A stretch of 64,000 nt of DNA from NCBI GenBank assembly GCA_026707745.1, contig JAPOWG010000019.1, forward strand, positions 27,464 to 91,463. Direction: 5' to 3'. The position numbers and the translations under genes were made by a program. Under the pieces are notes generated by a model that saw only the letters and a program-made list of their open reading frames with translations, was not told the DNA's origin and did not search any database. This document shows, in pieces, positions 29,022 through 38,691 of the stretch. The stretch comes from Chloroflexota bacterium. GTDB lineage: Bacteria > Chloroflexota > Anaerolineae > Aggregatilineales > Phototrophicaceae. How positions within the stretch are numbered: the first letter of the stretch is position 1; each line of letters begins with the position of its first letter.

Positions 29022-31982
29022 TTACTTTTTGCTGCCGCGGATGGATGGCTCGCGGCAGAGTTTTTTGCGGAGAATGTCCAGCGGTCCACCGTCAGCGAGA
29101 ATGGACTCCGGCAAGCCCAGCACTTCGCTGTAGAATCGACGGTCGAGGGTTTTGCGGTTCTCGTCGATGTCGAGTTCGTGGATGGGCTTGAGTGGCATGT
29201 CTTTCATGTCGTCGAAGATCTGCGAGGCCCGCTGGAGTTGTTCGGGTGAGAGGGCGGCGACGTCGAGGATGGGAAGCGAAGCCAGCGTTGTTTTGGTGAT
29301 TACCCCGCGTCCGGGCTGCTGCCTAGACGAGTGCCACCAAAACATCAGCAAGGCAAGCAGTGTATTTCCCCACAACACCAGCGCCTTTTCATGGTCTTCA
29401 GACAGCAGTTTAATGGAAATCCAGGCACGCCCTCCGATTGTTTTTCGAGACGTGAACTGCATAGCGGTGGATTGACTGTTGAAGCGAAAATCCAGATTGG
29501 AGTGGCAGTGCGAGGCGGTCTGGAACACTTGGAACGCTTTTTCGTTAATTTCGTTTTGCATTTCAATTGAGTGAACGTGACGCGGAATTCCTTCCCTGTC
29601 CGCTTCAAACATCATAGTTCTTTCGCGGTCGGCCTCATGCGCCCACAAGACCGGGTAAGTCGGAACACCTTCACGGCGCAATTGCCGGAGTTCAAAAGGA
29701 CCTCTAATCGAACCATCGGGATTCGTGCCGGTAATGTCACGATGTATTGGTCCAATCTCACCAATCTGCCTGATCACTGTCATCGGAATGCTGACTGGAC
29801 TGGCCTGCGTCGGCAGCCAAACACGATTTTTTTCAGCCAAATGAAAAGCGCATTGTGCCAGCGAAAGGTCGACAATCCGCGCGACTTTCCAACTACCCGA
29901 AGTCGGCAAAGGCGAATTAATCACTTGACCGACCAACTCGTCGCCGACTGTTATGTGGGTGCCGCCAACTGGATTACCTTCTAAGCGCCTTATCGAATTG
30001 TCATTGATTAGCTGTAAAACCTGCCGCGCTACAACGGCGCTATAGGCAGGATGTTCTGGAGATTTCTCAAGCACAATAAAAGTAGCTCGCGATTGTCTTT
30101 TGCCGTTTCGTTTGCCGACAACCAGGCATTCTGCCATGCCCGTATCCGCTGAAAACGACAACGATTTACTGCCGCTGCCAGCAATTGATACCAGAATTAA
30201 GTTCTCATAGGATTCCGCCAAGCGAATGCGGCATTTTTCCCATGATGAGCCAGTTAGTAGCGTCAAAGGCATCACCATAGCCAGCATACCGCTCTCTGCC
30301 AGTTTTCTGTCGGCGAGAGCGAGAAAAATCGAAGCCTCGCCCGCATTGCCATGGGCTATCGTACCGGCGGTAAGCTTCTTGGCAGCATTTGCCATTGCTT
30401 TCTGTTCTTCGGCGCTTGAGCCAAAAGCGGCGAACATCGGATTAGGCACGTTTTCGTGCTCGCCTTCATGATTGGTGGCGCGAGTAAAAGGTGGGTTCAT
30501 GATCACCAAATCAAAAGATACGTGCGGCGCGTAATGCCAGGTATTTAGTACCGCTTCACCGGCGCCTTCAATTGATTTTGCCGTAATCTCCAAGCCTTGC
30601 AAAAGCGCCATGTCGCGCAGCAGGTCAATCGAGCCCAGCGCAATTGTTCCGTCCTCTTGCAAACCATAGGGCAGCGTGAAGACGCGGCTACCCTCGTACT
30701 TTACAGTTGGATGGGCGCTCGAAAGCATCGACGCAGTCAAGTGAGCCGCGGCCGGAAGGATGTCACAGCCCAATAATACGCTGGCCATCATATCGGGATG
30801 CCGGGACGCGGAATCGCCCCCATGCAACTCATGCAGTTGGCTGATGCGCTGGTAAGCAGTAGACAATAACGTCCCGGTCCCGCAGGAAAAGTCCGCGATG
30901 CGCAATGACTTGACTCGCTCTGGATCCGACCACCCGCCATCACCGAGCAGACTATAGCTGTTGACCGCCAACCCGACCAAAAGCGCTGCCGACGCGGGCC
31001 TCGTATAATAGGCGGCGAGAAACTTTCTATCTGAAATCAACCTTTGAAAGACGGTGCCGGTCAAATCGTGCGAGCGCATCAGATTGCTTTCCAGCATTGC
31101 TTCCGCCGTGAGTGACAGTCGGCCAATCAGTTCCTTGCTTGATTGAACCGGTATTATGGACAGCAGCCGCGTGGCAATATCGAAAATTGACCAGTAATTG
31201 ACTCTTAATATCTTTCTCCATTCGGCGGTAATCTCGGTTTTCCGTAATCCATACAGTCCACTCCTTAATTCCTCCAGCGAGCGGACATGCTTCAATTCAC
31301 CGGGACCGCCCGCTAGCGCTTCGTGAAACATGAAGGCGTTGGCCATGACGGCCGCTGCCATCCTTCGGGTTTGTGGGCTATCTTGCTGATGCAGCGCTTC
31401 CGCAACTCGTTGTATGGCGCCGGGGCGGGTTTTGGCTATATCGTTTAGTAAGCCAGCCGATTCGCTGATCCCGATTTCCAGGATACTCGCAGCTTGGTCA
31501 ATGAGCAGTGGCGGCAACGTTGCGGATTGCACGAGTAGAGAAAGCTCCTGAATGCCTCCTGAAAGCCAGCCACTCTCTGGATGACGCGAAAAATTCTCGG
31601 AGCTTTTGCCAGTATAGTACGCGAAGTCAAGGTCATTTGCAGATTCTATTGTCTTCTTTAGAGTGTGCCCTTGCGGGTCGCGAAATCGCGTTGGCAGGCG
31701 AATGGCAATGGCAGAGAGTATTGGACGACCACTTCCACTAAGTTTTTCGTCTAGCCGCGCAATTGCTTCTTCTTCTACGTTCGCCGCTGGAAGCACTTCC
31801 GTTTCAATAACGACAGGCGCGGTATGAGGTTCGGTAACCAGTATGTCAGGGCGGAGTCCGCGGGACTCGGCAAGCAGTTGCGTGGTCTCAGATCGCACAA
31901 CGCTGTCGCCCCGCCAAGCATAGCGGGTCTTACGAAGAAGCTCGGCAATCGCGTCATTGATAGTGTGTTCCGTCGTCGCCAT
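29022..31982 (-). CDS. large N-6 DNA methylase with N-terminal nuclease-like domain (candidate Type IIG-like R-M protein)
   Basis: LRIADFSCGTGTLLSTAYQRI (SAM motif), FDLVIMNPPFTRA (NPPF motif); N-term LRPDILVTEPHTAPVVIETEV resembles PD-(D/E)xK. Confidence 0.8.
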   Translation of the reverse strand: MATTEHTINDAIAELLRKTRYAWRGDSVVRSETTQLLAESRGLRPDILVTEPHTAPVVIETEVLPAANVEEEAIARLDEKLSGSGRPILSAIAIRLPTRFRDPQGHTLKKTIESANDLDFAYYTGKSSENFSRHPESGWLSGGIQELSLLVQSATLPPLLIDQAASILEIGISESAGLLNDIAKTRPGAIQRVAEALHQQDSPQTRRMAAAVMANAFMFHEALAGGPGELKHVRSLEELRSGLYGLRKTEITAEWRKILRVNYWSIFDIATRLLSIIPVQSSKELIGRLSLTAEAMLESNLMRSHDLTGTVFQRLISDRKFLAAYYTRPASAALLVGLAVNSYSLLGDGGWSDPERVKSLRIADFSCGTGTLLSTAYQRISQLHELHGGDSASRHPDMMASVLLGCDILPAAAHLTASMLSSAHPTVKYEGSRVFTLPYGLQEDGTIALGSIDLLRDMALLQGLEITAKSIEGAGEAVLNTWHYAPHVSFDLVIMNPPFTRATNHEGEHENVPNPMFAAFGSSAEEQKAMANAAKKLTAGTIAHGNAGEASIFLALADRKLAESGMLAMVMPLTLLTGSSWEKCRIRLAESYENLILVSIAGSGSKSLSFSADTGMAECLVVGKRNGKRQSRATFIVLEKSPEHPAYSAVVARQVLQLINDNSIRRLEGNPVGGTHITVGDELVGQVINSPLPTSGSWKVARIVDLSLAQCAFHLAEKNRVWLPTQASPVSIPMTVIRQIGEIGPIHRDITGTNPDGSIRGPFELRQLRREGVPTYPVLWAHEADRERTMMFEADREGIPRHVHSIEMQNEINEKAFQVFQTASHCHSNLDFRFNSQSTAMQFTSRKTIGGRAWISIKLLSEDHEKALVLWGNTLLALLMFWWHSSRQQPGRGVITKTTLASLPILDVAALSPEQLQRASQIFDDMKDMPLKPIHELDIDENRKTLDRRFYSEVLGLPESILADGGPLDILRKKLCREPSIRGSKK

Positions 31983-32170
31983 GCGGATGTACTCGGCTGT
32001 ATTTCTGAATGAGGCGCTTGTATTCTACCTGCTCGAAGCCCATTCACCAATCTCAAGCAAAGCGGGCAAACTGAAAACGCTTCTATTATAATCTTGATAG
32101 TCGCGCAAGACTCCGTTCACATTTGCCGGATACCGTGAGGGCATGTGAGGAAGCGAAAGGAACGGGGCGA

Positions 32171-32569
32171 ATGATCGAGAAAATCATGAAGTCGGAAGAG
32201 GAATGGCGCCAGGAACTGAGCCCGCAGCAGTACGCGGTTCTGCGGCAACAAGCGACCGAGCGTCCCTTCACTGGCAAGTACGTCAATTCCAAAGCGGAGG
32301 GCGTCTATGCCTGCGCGGCTTGCGGGCAAGAACTGTTCTCCTCGGATACCAAGTACAATTCCTTCAGCGGCTGGCCCAGCTTTTGGGATGTGGTCGACGA
32401 GGGCAATGTCGGCCTGCGCGAGGACCTCAGCCACGGGATGCGCCGCGTGGAAGCGACCTGTAACCGCTGCGATTCGCACCTGGGCCACGTCTTCGATGAC
32501 GGTCCGCGCGACAAGACCGGCTTGCGCTATTGTATCAATTCCCTGGCGCTTGATCTCAAAGAAGACTGA
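32171..32569 (+). CDS. msrB: peptide-methionine (R)-S-oxide reductase MsrB
   Basis: YACAACGQELFSSDTKYNSFSGWPSFWD...VEATCNRCDSHLGHVFDDGP...RYCINSLAL. Confidence 0.95.
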   Translation: MIEKIMKSEEEWRQELSPQQYAVLRQQATERPFTGKYVNSKAEGVYACAACGQELFSSDTKYNSFSGWPSFWDVVDEGNVGLREDLSHGMRRVEATCNRCDSHLGHVFDDGPRDKTGLRYCINSLALDLKED

Positions 32570-32590
32570 CGCGCGCTTGCGCCTGCGGGG

Positions 32591-33046
32591 ATGGCCATGC
32601 CCGAGCGAAACACCAAGGACGAACGCCGCGAGCGCTACAAGCACCAGCGGCGGATCCCCACCCGCTGGCGCGACAACGATGTCTATCATCATATCAACAA
32701 CGTCATCTACTACGAGTTTTTTGATACCGTCATCAACGGCTATCTGATGGACGCCGGCGGCCTGGATTTCAGCGGCGGCGACTCCGTCGGCTTTGCCGTC
32801 GAGACGCATTGCCAATTCCTCAAGCCAATTCAATTTCCCGAGGTGGTGGACGCTTGCCTGCGCGTCGCCAAACTCGGCAATGCCAGCGTGCGCTACGAAA
32901 TCGGCATCTTCAAACCGGGCGATGAGGAGCCGGCGGCGGTCGGTTACTTCGTGCATGTCTTCGTGGATCGACTGACGCGGCAGCCTGTTCGGATCGAGGG
33001 GAAGTTGCGCCGGGCGATGGAAGCGCTGCTAGTCAGGGTCGCGTAG
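32591..33046 (+). CDS. acyl-CoA thioesterase (4HBT family)
   Basis: [31 protein letters not shown] hotdog motif. Confidence 0.85.
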   Translation: MAMPERNTKDERRERYKHQRRIPTRWRDNDVYHHINNVIYYEFFDTVINGYLMDAGGLDFSGGDSVGFAVETHCQFLKPIQFPEVVDACLRVAKLGNASVRYEIGIFKPGDEEPAAVGYFVHVFVDRLTRQPVRIEGKLRRAMEALLVRVA

Positions 33047-33775
33047 ACTCTGACCCGCCGACACGGCCCCTTCATGCACGCCCAGGTAGCCTTTGATCGT
33101 CTCCTCGTCATTGAGGCAGTCTTCCGCACTACCCTCAAAGGCCAGGCTCCCCTCGCGCAAGACAAAGGCATAATCGCAATACTGCAAGACGCGCCGCGCG
33201 TTCTGCTCCACCACCACCAGCGTGATGCCTTGCCGACGCAGGTCCTGCAAGACGCGGAAGACATCGCCCGCGATGGCCGGCGCCAAACCGGCGCTGGGCT
33301 CGTCCAGGAGCATGATCGACGGTCTGCCGAGCCAGGCAATGGCGATCGCCAGCATCTGATGCTCGCCGCCGCTGAGCAGCCCCGACTTCTGCGACTTGCG
33401 GCGTCCCAAAATAGGAAAAAGCTTCAACAGCTCCTCCAAGGCCTCCTGCCGCTGCTCGCGCGGCAAGATGCGCAGGCCTAGCTGCAAGTTTTCCAGCACC
33501 GTCATTTCGTTGAAGATGTTCTCGCGCTGCGGCACATAAGCGATGCCCAACTTGGAGATGTCTTCGGTGCGCAGCCCGACCAGTTCGCGTCCGTCCAGTT
33601 GAATCGAGCCGCCGAAGATATTGTTGATGCCCATGATCGCTTTCATCAGCGTGCTCTTGCCGGAGCCGTTCGGTCCCAACAGGGCGCTGAATTGTCCCTC
33701 GGCGAAGGCCAGACTGAGGTCTTGCAAGATCTCCAGTTTGCCGTAACCGGCGGTGAGGGAATCGACTTTTATCAT
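33029..33775 (-). CDS. livF: branched-chain amino acid/amide-type ABC transporter ATP-binding protein
   Basis: [49 protein letters not shown]; LivF-like. Confidence 0.9.
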   Translation of the reverse strand: MIKVDSLTAGYGKLEILQDLSLAFAEGQFSALLGPNGSGKSTLMKAIMGINNIFGGSIQLDGRELVGLRTEDISKLGIAYVPQRENIFNEMTVLENLQLGLRILPREQRQEALEELLKLFPILGRRKSQKSGLLSGGEHQMLAIAIAWLGRPSIMLLDEPSAGLAPAIAGDVFRVLQDLRRQGITLVVVEQNARRVLQYCDYAFVLREGSLAFEGSAEDCLNDEETIKGYLGVHEGAVSAGQSLRDPD

Positions 33776-33853
33776 GGTGTTTGCCGCCCAGAAAGCCGAT
33801 GATCGGGCGGGTCGCCCGTCCATCGTTCCATTTGATGGCGCCGGCCATTTATA

Positions 33854-34612
33854 TCAATCACCGAAATAGACCTCTCGCACAGTCTCATGCGCGGCGATAT
33901 CGTCGGCGCCGCCTTCCGCCAGCAGGTTGCCCAGGTGCATGACGTAGACATAATCGACGAAGTCAAAAAGGATCTCCAGCCGGTGCTCGACGATCAGAAA
34001 GGTGATGCCATGATCGTCGCGCAGGCGGCCGATCTGCTGGAAGATCTCATAAGCCAGGTTGGGCGCGACACCCGCCGTCGGCTCATCCAGCAGCAGCAGC
34101 TTGGGCCGTCCCATCAATGCGCGCGCGATCTCCAGCAACTTCATCTGCCCGCCCGACAGGTCCGATGCCAGAGTGTCGTAATGCTGCAAGAGACGCACTT
34201 GTTCCAGGACTTCGATCGCCGAAACTGCATGCGCCTCTTCTTGCGCCTGCCAGTATCGCCGCCAAGGGGCGTACCAGGGATGTTCGCCGAGCTGTCCTTT
34301 TACTGGCAGCAGCACGTTGTCGAGGGCGGTCATTTTGAAATACAGCGACGGCTCTTGATAGCCGCGCGCGATGCCCCGCCGAAAGATCTGATCCGATGAA
34401 AAGTCGCTGATGTCCTCGCAGTCAAAGACGATACGCCCGGCGCTGAGATCGGTCGACCCGGCGATCAGATTGATCAAGGTGCTCTTGCCGGAGCCGTTGG
34501 GGCCGATCAAGCCGATGATGGCGCCTTCGGGAACATGCAGCGAGACATCGTCCACCGCGCGCAAGCCGCCATAATCTTTGCGAATGTTTTTGAGCTCGAG
34601 CAGGGGCATCAA
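33854..34612 (-). CDS. livG: branched-chain amino acid/amide-type ABC transporter ATP-binding protein
   Basis: [53 protein letters not shown]; LivG-like. Confidence 0.9.
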   Translation of the reverse strand: MMPLLELKNIRKDYGGLRAVDDVSLHVPEGAIIGLIGPNGSGKSTLINLIAGSTDLSAGRIVFDCEDISDFSSDQIFRRGIARGYQEPSLYFKMTALDNVLLPVKGQLGEHPWYAPWRRYWQAQEEAHAVSAIEVLEQVRLLQHYDTLASDLSGGQMKLLEIARALMGRPKLLLLDEPTAGVAPNLAYEIFQQIGRLRDDHGITFLIVEHRLEILFDFVDYVYVMHLGNLLAEGGADDIAAHETVREVYFGD

Positions 34613-34656
34613 CCAGCCTTTCTATGATGCAGGCCCCAAGCGCAAACTTGCCGAGA

Positions 34657-35193
34657 TCACCAGGGAAGACCGCATAAATCCAGCACCGCGCATTGCGGCA
34701 ACGGTTTCATGACGGGCATCACCATAACCTCGTCCCGCGGGAATAGGGTCTTTTCCCTGTCTTGTCGCACCAGCAAGTCCCCGACGAAAGAAGTAAAGCC
34801 AAAACGCCGATAGTAGCGCCGCATTTGCGGGCCGCAAAAAAGGAGCGACATATCGACCGCCATTTCACCTTGCAGGAATTCGATCGCCCGGCGTAGCCCT
34901 GCCCCGGCATAGCCTTTACCGCGCTGCGACGGGTGCGTTTTCACACCGCCGATCCCGCCGATCAGGGTCTCTTTATCGTCGCATAAGCAAAGTCGCGTCA
35001 CGACGCCGACATGAGAAACAAGTTGACCATCGACACCCCGTATCATGATGCTCCATTGTGGAAGCGCCCACTCGCGCCGCATATTCGTTTTTTCGGCGCG
35101 CGGCGTCGGCGTATACACAGCCGCGTGCAGTGCCCGCAACGCCCCCGCTTCTTCATCGTTCAGTTGCGCCGTCGCTATGATATCCAGGTGCAT
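34657..35193 (-). CDS. GNAT-family N-acetyltransferase
   Basis: IGGIGGVKTHPSQRGKGYAGAGLRRAIEFLQ acetyl-CoA binding motif. Confidence 0.85.
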   Translation of the reverse strand: MHLDIIATAQLNDEEAGALRALHAAVYTPTPRAEKTNMRREWALPQWSIMIRGVDGQLVSHVGVVTRLCLCDDKETLIGGIGGVKTHPSQRGKGYAGAGLRRAIEFLQGEMAVDMSLLFCGPQMRRYYRRFGFTSFVGDLLVRQDREKTLFPRDEVMVMPVMKPLPQCAVLDLCGLPW

Positions 35194-35223
35194 GGCTCTA
35201 ACTCCGCTTTGGCAAAGGCTGCA

Positions 35224-36279
35224 TTATCGTCCCCGTACCCGCCGAAGTATCTCATGGGCATCCGTCGTCAGCGGGGATTCTGGCAGCAGTCCACCTGGAC
35301 GATAACGCAGCATCAGCAGCAAAATGACGCCAAAAAGGATGAAGCGCGCATAATTGAATTCGATCGGCGAACCGCTCATATTCAACACGATCGCGGCTAT
35401 CTGCGTAATGCGATCCATAATAGCGATCAGCAGCGCGCCGAGCAAGGCGCCGCGGTTGTTGCCCACGCCGCCCAGCACAACCATCACCCAAATGTCCAGG
35501 GTCAAGGTCACTACATAGTCATTGGTGTTGACGAAGCCGGTATTCAAGGCGAATAGCACGCCGCCCACCGCCGCGATCATCGAGCCGATCAACATGATCC
35601 GCGCGCGCGCCAGGGAAATGCCTTTACCCAAGCCCCGAGTCACCTCTTCGTTTTCGCGCAAGCCTTTAAGCATGCGTCCAAAGGGCGAATGAACCAGGCG
35701 CTGACTGTAAAAATAAGCGACCGCGGCCAGGACCAGCGCCAGCAACATGAACAAGACGGCGCTAGCGCGCGGGTCATCCAGAAAATAGAAGGGCTGCGCG
35801 ACGCCGGAAATCCCATTGTGCGAGCAGATCAGGTCGTCCGCGCCGCGCACGACGATGCGCACGATCTCGCCCCCGACCAGCAGAACCAACGCCAGGAACC
35901 ATTCTTCTTTCAGGCGCAGCGTCACATACGAGACGGCAAAGCCAACCAGACCGGCCAATACCGCAGCGATTAGGAAAGTGAAGCCGAGGTTGATAAAACC
36001 AGCCACTGGTTGCGTCGCCATGATCTCCGAACGCAACTGCAGCGCCTGGCCCATGGTCTGACGGCAAGGGTGTATGACCTGCTCGCCCGCCAGCAGCGGC
36101 AGCAAGCGCGTATATGTGATGCCCGCGACATAAGCGCCGATTGATACGAAGAGCGCCTGCCCGAAATTGGGTACGCCCGCCACGCCATATTCCAGATTGA
36201 GGCTGATGGCCATCAAGGCGTAGATGCCAAAAAGCGTCAAAATGGCGACGGTGGTTGCGCCGATGTCGATGTTTATCAT
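35224..36279 (-). CDS. livM: branched-chain amino acid/amide-type ABC transporter permease
   Basis: MAISLNLEYGVAGVPNFGQALFVSIGAYVAG; MVVLGGVGNNRGALLGALLI. Confidence 0.9.
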   Translation of the reverse strand: MINIDIGATTVAILTLFGIYALMAISLNLEYGVAGVPNFGQALFVSIGAYVAGITYTRLLPLLAGEQVIHPCRQTMGQALQLRSEIMATQPVAGFINLGFTFLIAAVLAGLVGFAVSYVTLRLKEEWFLALVLLVGGEIVRIVVRGADDLICSHNGISGVAQPFYFLDDPRASAVLFMLLALVLAAVAYFYSQRLVHSPFGRMLKGLRENEEVTRGLGKGISLARARIMLIGSMIAAVGGVLFALNTGFVNTNDYVVTLTLDIWVMVVLGGVGNNRGALLGALLIAIMDRITQIAAIVLNMSGSPIEFNYARFILFGVILLLMLRYRPGGLLPESPLTTDAHEILRRVRGR

Positions 36280-37196
36280 CGCTGCAAATCTCGGCCCCGA
36301 TTAAAAAGTTCGGTAAAGCCCTGGGGACGGATGAGCAGAACGACAATGATGATGAAGAAGGGGATAGCCGGCTTGTAAGCGAGGTCGACGCCGAAGTTGA
36401 AATTGAGAAAAAGCATCACCGTGTTTTCCGAGAAGGCCACGACATAGGCGCCGAGGATGGTGCCGGAAAAACTTGACAGCCCCCCGAGGATGGCCGCTGC
36501 GAAAACGGACAGGATCGCGACCCAACCCATGAGTGGACTGACCGCCGTTTGCAAACCCCAGAGCGCCCCCGCGACACCCGCCAAGCCGCCGACCAGTACC
36601 CAAGTGTAATTCTTCACTCGCTCCACAGGTATGCCGATGACGCGCGCCAGACCGATATTGTTGGCGAGGGCGCGCATCTCGCGACCCAGCGGCGTTCCAT
36701 TCAGCAGGGTGGTCAGAAGAATCACCAGCACGATACTCGTCGGCGCCACCCAGGCGAAGACATTGGTCAGGATGAGCGCGCCTTCACGATAGATGATTTG
36801 CAGTGGAATGCGAATGCGGGTATCAAAGAGATCAAAGTAATCGGCGATCATGAACAGGATATAGCGCAGGATAAGCCCGACGGCGAAGGACGACAGAATT
36901 AAAGTATAGAGGGATACATTGCGTCCCTCCAGCGGCTTGAACACGGCAAGATGGCTGACCAGGGCGGCCAAGGCGCCAACGACGAAAGCGGCCGTCATGA
37001 TGACCAGAGGATTGACCTCGCCCGAAAGCGAGACGATCAGCGCCGCGAAAGCGCCAACCGTCACATATTCAGCATGGGCGAAGTTCGGCAAACGGATGAC
37101 GCTGAAGGTCAAGGTAATGCCCAGCGCCATCAAGGCGTAGAGGCTGCCGATCTGAATGGTATTGACGACGGAGGTCACCAACAGAGCAGTGGGCAT
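36276..37196 (-). CDS. livH: branched-chain amino acid/amide-type ABC transporter permease
   Basis: GSLYALMALGITLTFSVIRLPNFAHAEYVTVGAF; ILGGLSSFSGTILGAYV. Confidence 0.9.
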   Translation of the reverse strand: MPTALLVTSVVNTIQIGSLYALMALGITLTFSVIRLPNFAHAEYVTVGAFAALIVSLSGEVNPLVIMTAAFVVGALAALVSHLAVFKPLEGRNVSLYTLILSSFAVGLILRYILFMIADYFDLFDTRIRIPLQIIYREGALILTNVFAWVAPTSIVLVILLTTLLNGTPLGREMRALANNIGLARVIGIPVERVKNYTWVLVGGLAGVAGALWGLQTAVSPLMGWVAILSVFAAAILGGLSSFSGTILGAYVVAFSENTVMLFLNFNFGVDLAYKPAIPFFIIIVVLLIRPQGFTELFNRGRDLQR

Positions 37197-37243
37197 CCCT
37201 AACCTCGTCCTACGATGCAGGCAGACTTGTAACGCTTAACGGA

Positions 37244-37271
37244 ATCCCTCCCGGATGCATCCGGGAGGGAT
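37244..37271. repeat. Perfect 28-bp palindrome between livK- and livH-like genes
   Basis: ATCCCTCCCGGATG/CATCCGGGAGGGAT, exact self-complement. Confidence 0.95.
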
Positions 37272-37309
37272 CAAGCGCTGTCCGAATTCGGGACAGACCG
37301 ATCAACCGA

Positions 37310-38539
37310 TCACTTGTAGGTGATGGTGTCGGTGTTTCCGTTATAAGCGCCGACTTCGTCAAAGGCCGAAAGATCGTCGCTCACCATGTAGAGACCGTAG
37401 CTGGCGATCGCCTGGTCGCCGTTTTCGTCAAGGAAGGCTTGTACAGCCGTGCCGATATAGTGGTTGGCGATGAAAGGCAGCATGGATTTTACGGCGGCGC
37501 CATCGTTGCCAGCGGCCAGCATAGTCAGCATGGCGATGTTTGCCGCGTCAAAGGCGTAGTTGGTGAAGATACCCGGCGCTTTGTCGAACATGGCTGTGAA
37601 ATCGTCAACGAAGATTTGCGTCAGCGGCGTCGACTCGCTGGAGAAGGATACCGTGATGAAGTCAGCATTGGCCAGTGTTTGGGCATGGCCGCTATCCGCG
37701 AGGATTTCAGCCGCAGTCATCGCTTCGTTGCCCATCCACTGTACTGACGTCAAGATCGGGTCAATCTGCGCGACTTGCAGGAAAGCTTGCGCGCCGGAAA
37801 GAAAGCAGACGCAGAAGAAGCCGGCATTGTCACCGAAGCCGGCCAGCGCGGCGCTGACTGCGGCGGCTTCACTCGAGAGCTCGGTGGCGCCCGGCGTATA
37901 AGCGAAGGACGCGACCTCGCCACCGCCGCCTGCCTGGAAGTTGGCGGTGAAACCTTCGTTCATGCCATTGCCGAAAGGATCGTCGAGATGCAGCACAACC
38001 ATGTTTTCGTGGCCGCGTTCGAGGGCGATATTGGCGTAGGCTTTGGAAGCGAAGACATCGGGCGGATAGATCACGCGATAGATATTATCGCCCGGGATCG
38101 CGCCAGCCGCGCCGCTGGAAGCCGGCGCAACAATGACGATGCCGTTTTCATCGGCGAATTGCTTGGCGCCGAGCACCTCGCTGGTCGTCAAGGGACCAAC
38201 AGAGACTTGCGCGCCGGTGGTCTGAACAACGGTCTGCAGGGCGCGGGCGGCGCCTTCCGGCGTATTCTCGGTGTCAGCGCTGGCGATCTCGAAGCGGATA
38301 GAGGAACCGGCCGCTTCCAGCTCGGCATTGACCTGCGATACCGCCAACTCTACGCCGCGCGCGAAATCTTGGCCGAAGGTGCCGAGATTGCCGGAAAATG
38401 GCAAGACGACGCCAAGTACATAGGTTTCAATATCATCTTGGGCGCTGGCGCCGGCACCCAAGCTTATCATCAGCATGACGATAAAGCTCATCAACAGAGT
38501 TTTCTTGATCATTGCGGTTTTCCCTTCTGTCAAATTCAT
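37310..38539 (-). CDS. ABC transporter substrate-binding protein (LivK/amide family)
   Basis: Signal peptide; VLGVVLPFSGNLGTFGQDFARGVELAVSQVN. Confidence 0.9.
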   Translation of the reverse strand: MNLTEGKTAMIKKTLLMSFIVMLMISLGAGASAQDDIETYVLGVVLPFSGNLGTFGQDFARGVELAVSQVNAELEAAGSSIRFEIASADTENTPEGAARALQTVVQTTGAQVSVGPLTTSEVLGAKQFADENGIVIVAPASSGAAGAIPGDNIYRVIYPPDVFASKAYANIALERGHENMVVLHLDDPFGNGMNEGFTANFQAGGGGEVASFAYTPGATELSSEAAAVSAALAGFGDNAGFFCVCFLSGAQAFLQVAQIDPILTSVQWMGNEAMTAAEILADSGHAQTLANADFITVSFSSESTPLTQIFVDDFTAMFDKAPGIFTNYAFDAANIAMLTMLAAGNDGAAVKSMLPFIANHYIGTAVQAFLDENGDQAIASYGLYMVSDDLSAFDEVGAYNGNTDTITYK

Positions 38540-38691
38540 TGCTCCTTACGCGAGCAAAGATAGTATACCGAGATTGGGGCGACAGGACAAAAGCGAATCC
38601 ACATGCCGCAGTAAATTGCCAGGGCTTCGCAGGCCTGCCCAGCTATCAAAATAGGAGATTTGCCTTGCTTGCGCTGCCCTTGGTGTTGCGC

